Source of the DNA: Dolomitihabitans soli
GTDB taxonomy: Bacteria; Actinomycetota; Actinomycetes; Streptosporangiales; Streptosporangiaceae
Assembly: GCF_022213955.1 (NCBI RefSeq)
Contig: NZ_JAKNTW010000005.1
Span: 496,001 to 560,000, forward strand
Direction: 5' to 3'
DNA length: 64,000 bases
Positions within the stretch are counted from its first letter, which is position 1, and every line of letters begins with the position of its first letter. Positions 63,035 through 64,000 of the stretch are shown here, one piece after another. Below the pieces are notes generated by a model. The model was given only the letters and a program-made list of their open reading frames with translations, did no database searches and was not told the DNA's origin. Both the position numbers and the translations under genes were made by a program.

Positions 63035-64000
63035 GATATCCAGAGTCGAAGCGATCGCCGATCACCGAGGAGATCCACGGCCACCAGGTGAGCGACCCCT
63101 ACCGGTGGCTGGAGGACCCGTCGGCGTCCCGGGAGTGGCTGGCGGCCCAGGACGAACTGTGGCACGCGCAGGCCGGCGGGCTGTCCTCGCGTGAACGTTT
63201 CAGGGCGCGGCTCACCGAGCTCGGCGCCATCGGGACGGTCACCCCCCCGGTGTGGTCCGGCGAGCGCTGTTTCGTCCTGCGGCGCGCGCCCGGCGAGGAA
63301 CACCCGGTGTTGTACTGCGACGACGAGGTCCTGCTCGACCCCATGCGGATCGACCCCGGCGGCCTGACGACGCTGGACGACTGGCAGCCCGACCCCACCG
63401 GCGAACTGATCGCCTACCAGCTCTCCAGGGGCGGGGACGAGAAGGCGAGCCTGTACGTCATGGACGTCCGCACCGGGAAGATCGTCGACGGCCCGATCGG
63501 CGGCTGCCGCTATTCCCCCGTGGCCTGGCCGGCGGCGGACGCCTTCTACTACGTACGGTTCCAGCAGGGGATCTTCCTGCACAGGCTCGGCACGCCGCCG
63601 GAGACCGACGTGACCGTCTTCACCGCCGGGCAGGGCCTCTCCTACGGGCTGGCGATCAGCGCCGACCGCCGCTGGCTCACGATCTCGGCGGCGCAGGGGG
63701 CCTCGGCGCCCAACGACCTGTGGCTGGCCGACCTCTCGACCGGCGGGTGCCCGCCGGAGATGCGGGTGATCCAGCGGGGAGTGGCGGCGCGCACCGCGGC
63801 GGCGGTCGGCCGCGACGGCCGCCTGTACGTGCTGACCGACCGGGACGCGCCCCGGCGGCGGCTCTGCGTGGCGGACCCGGCCAGCCCGCAGGAGTGGGCG
63901 GAACTGATCCCGGAGGACCCGGAGGCGGTGCTCGGCGCCTTCACGATCGTCGACGGGCCGGATGGGGAACGACCCCGGCTGCTGGCCGTCCGGATCCGGC
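63031..64000 (+). CDS. Prolyl oligopeptidase (S9A), 3' partial, probable lanthipeptide leader peptidase
   Basis: Only the first 323 residues are in the window. The N-terminus PITEEIHGHQVSDPYRWLED is the hallmark of prolyl oligopeptidase, followed by beta-propeller repeats; the catalytic Ser-Asp-His domain lies beyond the right edge. ATG 63031 overlaps the upstream stop by 4 bp, so it belongs to the lanthipeptide transcript. In the flavipeptin cluster the prolyl oligopeptidase FlaP cuts the modified class III precursor after proline. The only proline in the leader here is Pro12, so cleavage to leave Ser13 at the N-terminus is predicted. No signal peptide is seen, so it may act inside the cell or be released by other means. 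Confidence 0.9.
   Translation, partial: MRYPESKRSPITEEIHGHQVSDPYRWLEDPSASREWLAAQDELWHAQAGGLSSRERFRARLTELGAIGTVTPPVWSGERCFVLRRAPGEEHPVLYCDDEVLLDPMRIDPGGLTTLDDWQPDPTGELIAYQLSRGGDEKASLYVMDVRTGKIVDGPIGGCRYSPVAWPAADAFYYVRFQQGIFLHRLGTPPETDVTVFTAGQGLSYGLAISADRRWLTISAAQGASAPNDLWLADLSTGGCPPEMRVIQRGVAARTAAAVGRDGRLYVLTDRDAPRRRLCVADPASPQEWAELIPEDPEAVLGAFTIVDGPDGERPRLLAVRIR

Overview
The window is a high-G+C, gene-dense stretch of an actinomycete chromosome, strongly biased to G/C in the third codon position. Lineage hints are paired ClpP subunits, a Scr1-type XRE regulator with a tiny partner protein, a WS/DGAT acyltransferase, a Tat-exported cholesterol-oxidase-like protein, many genes that look leaderless (TANNNT placed 6-7 nt before the start codon) and a class III lanthipeptide cluster. 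Together these suggest a filamentous actinomycete, probably Streptosporangiales; that placement is inference. No tRNA, rRNA, CRISPR array or intact insertion sequence was recognised.

Layout. 1-5304: a four-gene acyl-CoA catabolic operon (methylcrotonyl-CoA-type carboxylase beta and alpha, HMG-CoA lyase, acyl-CoA dehydrogenase), cut by the left window edge. 5.5-10.4 kb: minus-strand genes for an orphan BtrH-like protein, an unknown 570-residue protein and a pseudouridine catabolism pair (psuG-psuK). 10.4-13.5 kb: tandem-repeat-rich DNA around a YeiH-type exporter and its divergent LysR regulator. 13.5-20.7 kb: a phytoene-desaturase-like flavoprotein, then a two-component system fused by overlap and short spacing to two envelope glycosyltransferases. 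21.0-24.0 kb: a TetR regulator divergent from a Vat-like acetyltransferase and an erythromycin-esterase-like gene, resembling a small antibiotic-resistance module. 24.3-27.2 kb: clpP pair, then an XRE regulator and two small genes linked by shared CAATTG operators. 27.3-41.5 kb: fatty-acid genes, a frameshifted secreted I36 inhibitor, a membrane Ser/Thr kinase, a GlcD flavoprotein, an M6 metalloprotease, a lipid kinase, a cholesterol-oxidase-like enzyme, a second acyl-CoA dehydrogenase and a HIT hydrolase. 41.6-48.2 kb: LytS/LytTR two-component system followed by two DUF485/sodium-solute symporter pairs. 48.3-54.9 kb: WS/DGAT, sulfite-oxidase-like enzyme, PolX, a small coiled-coil protein and an aldo/keto reductase.

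55.2-64.0 kb is the most interesting part: a SapB-like class III lanthipeptide locus. It contains an orphan sensor kinase with three rare TTA codons, an A+T-rich control region, a LanKC synthetase, two identical tandem 43-residue precursor genes each followed by a hairpin, two fused ABC exporters and a prolyl oligopeptidase that runs off the window. The synthetase, precursors, exporters and peptidase abut or overlap like one transcription unit. The simplest model is precursor synthesis in excess, modification by LanKC into two lanthionine- or labionin-type rings, export by the ABC pair, and leader removal after the single leader proline by the peptidase.

A second theme is short tandem repeats between genes (11, 13, 19, 45, 52, 54, 72 and 94 bp units). 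Two arrays begin at or across the stop codon of the neighbouring gene, as if gene ends had been duplicated.
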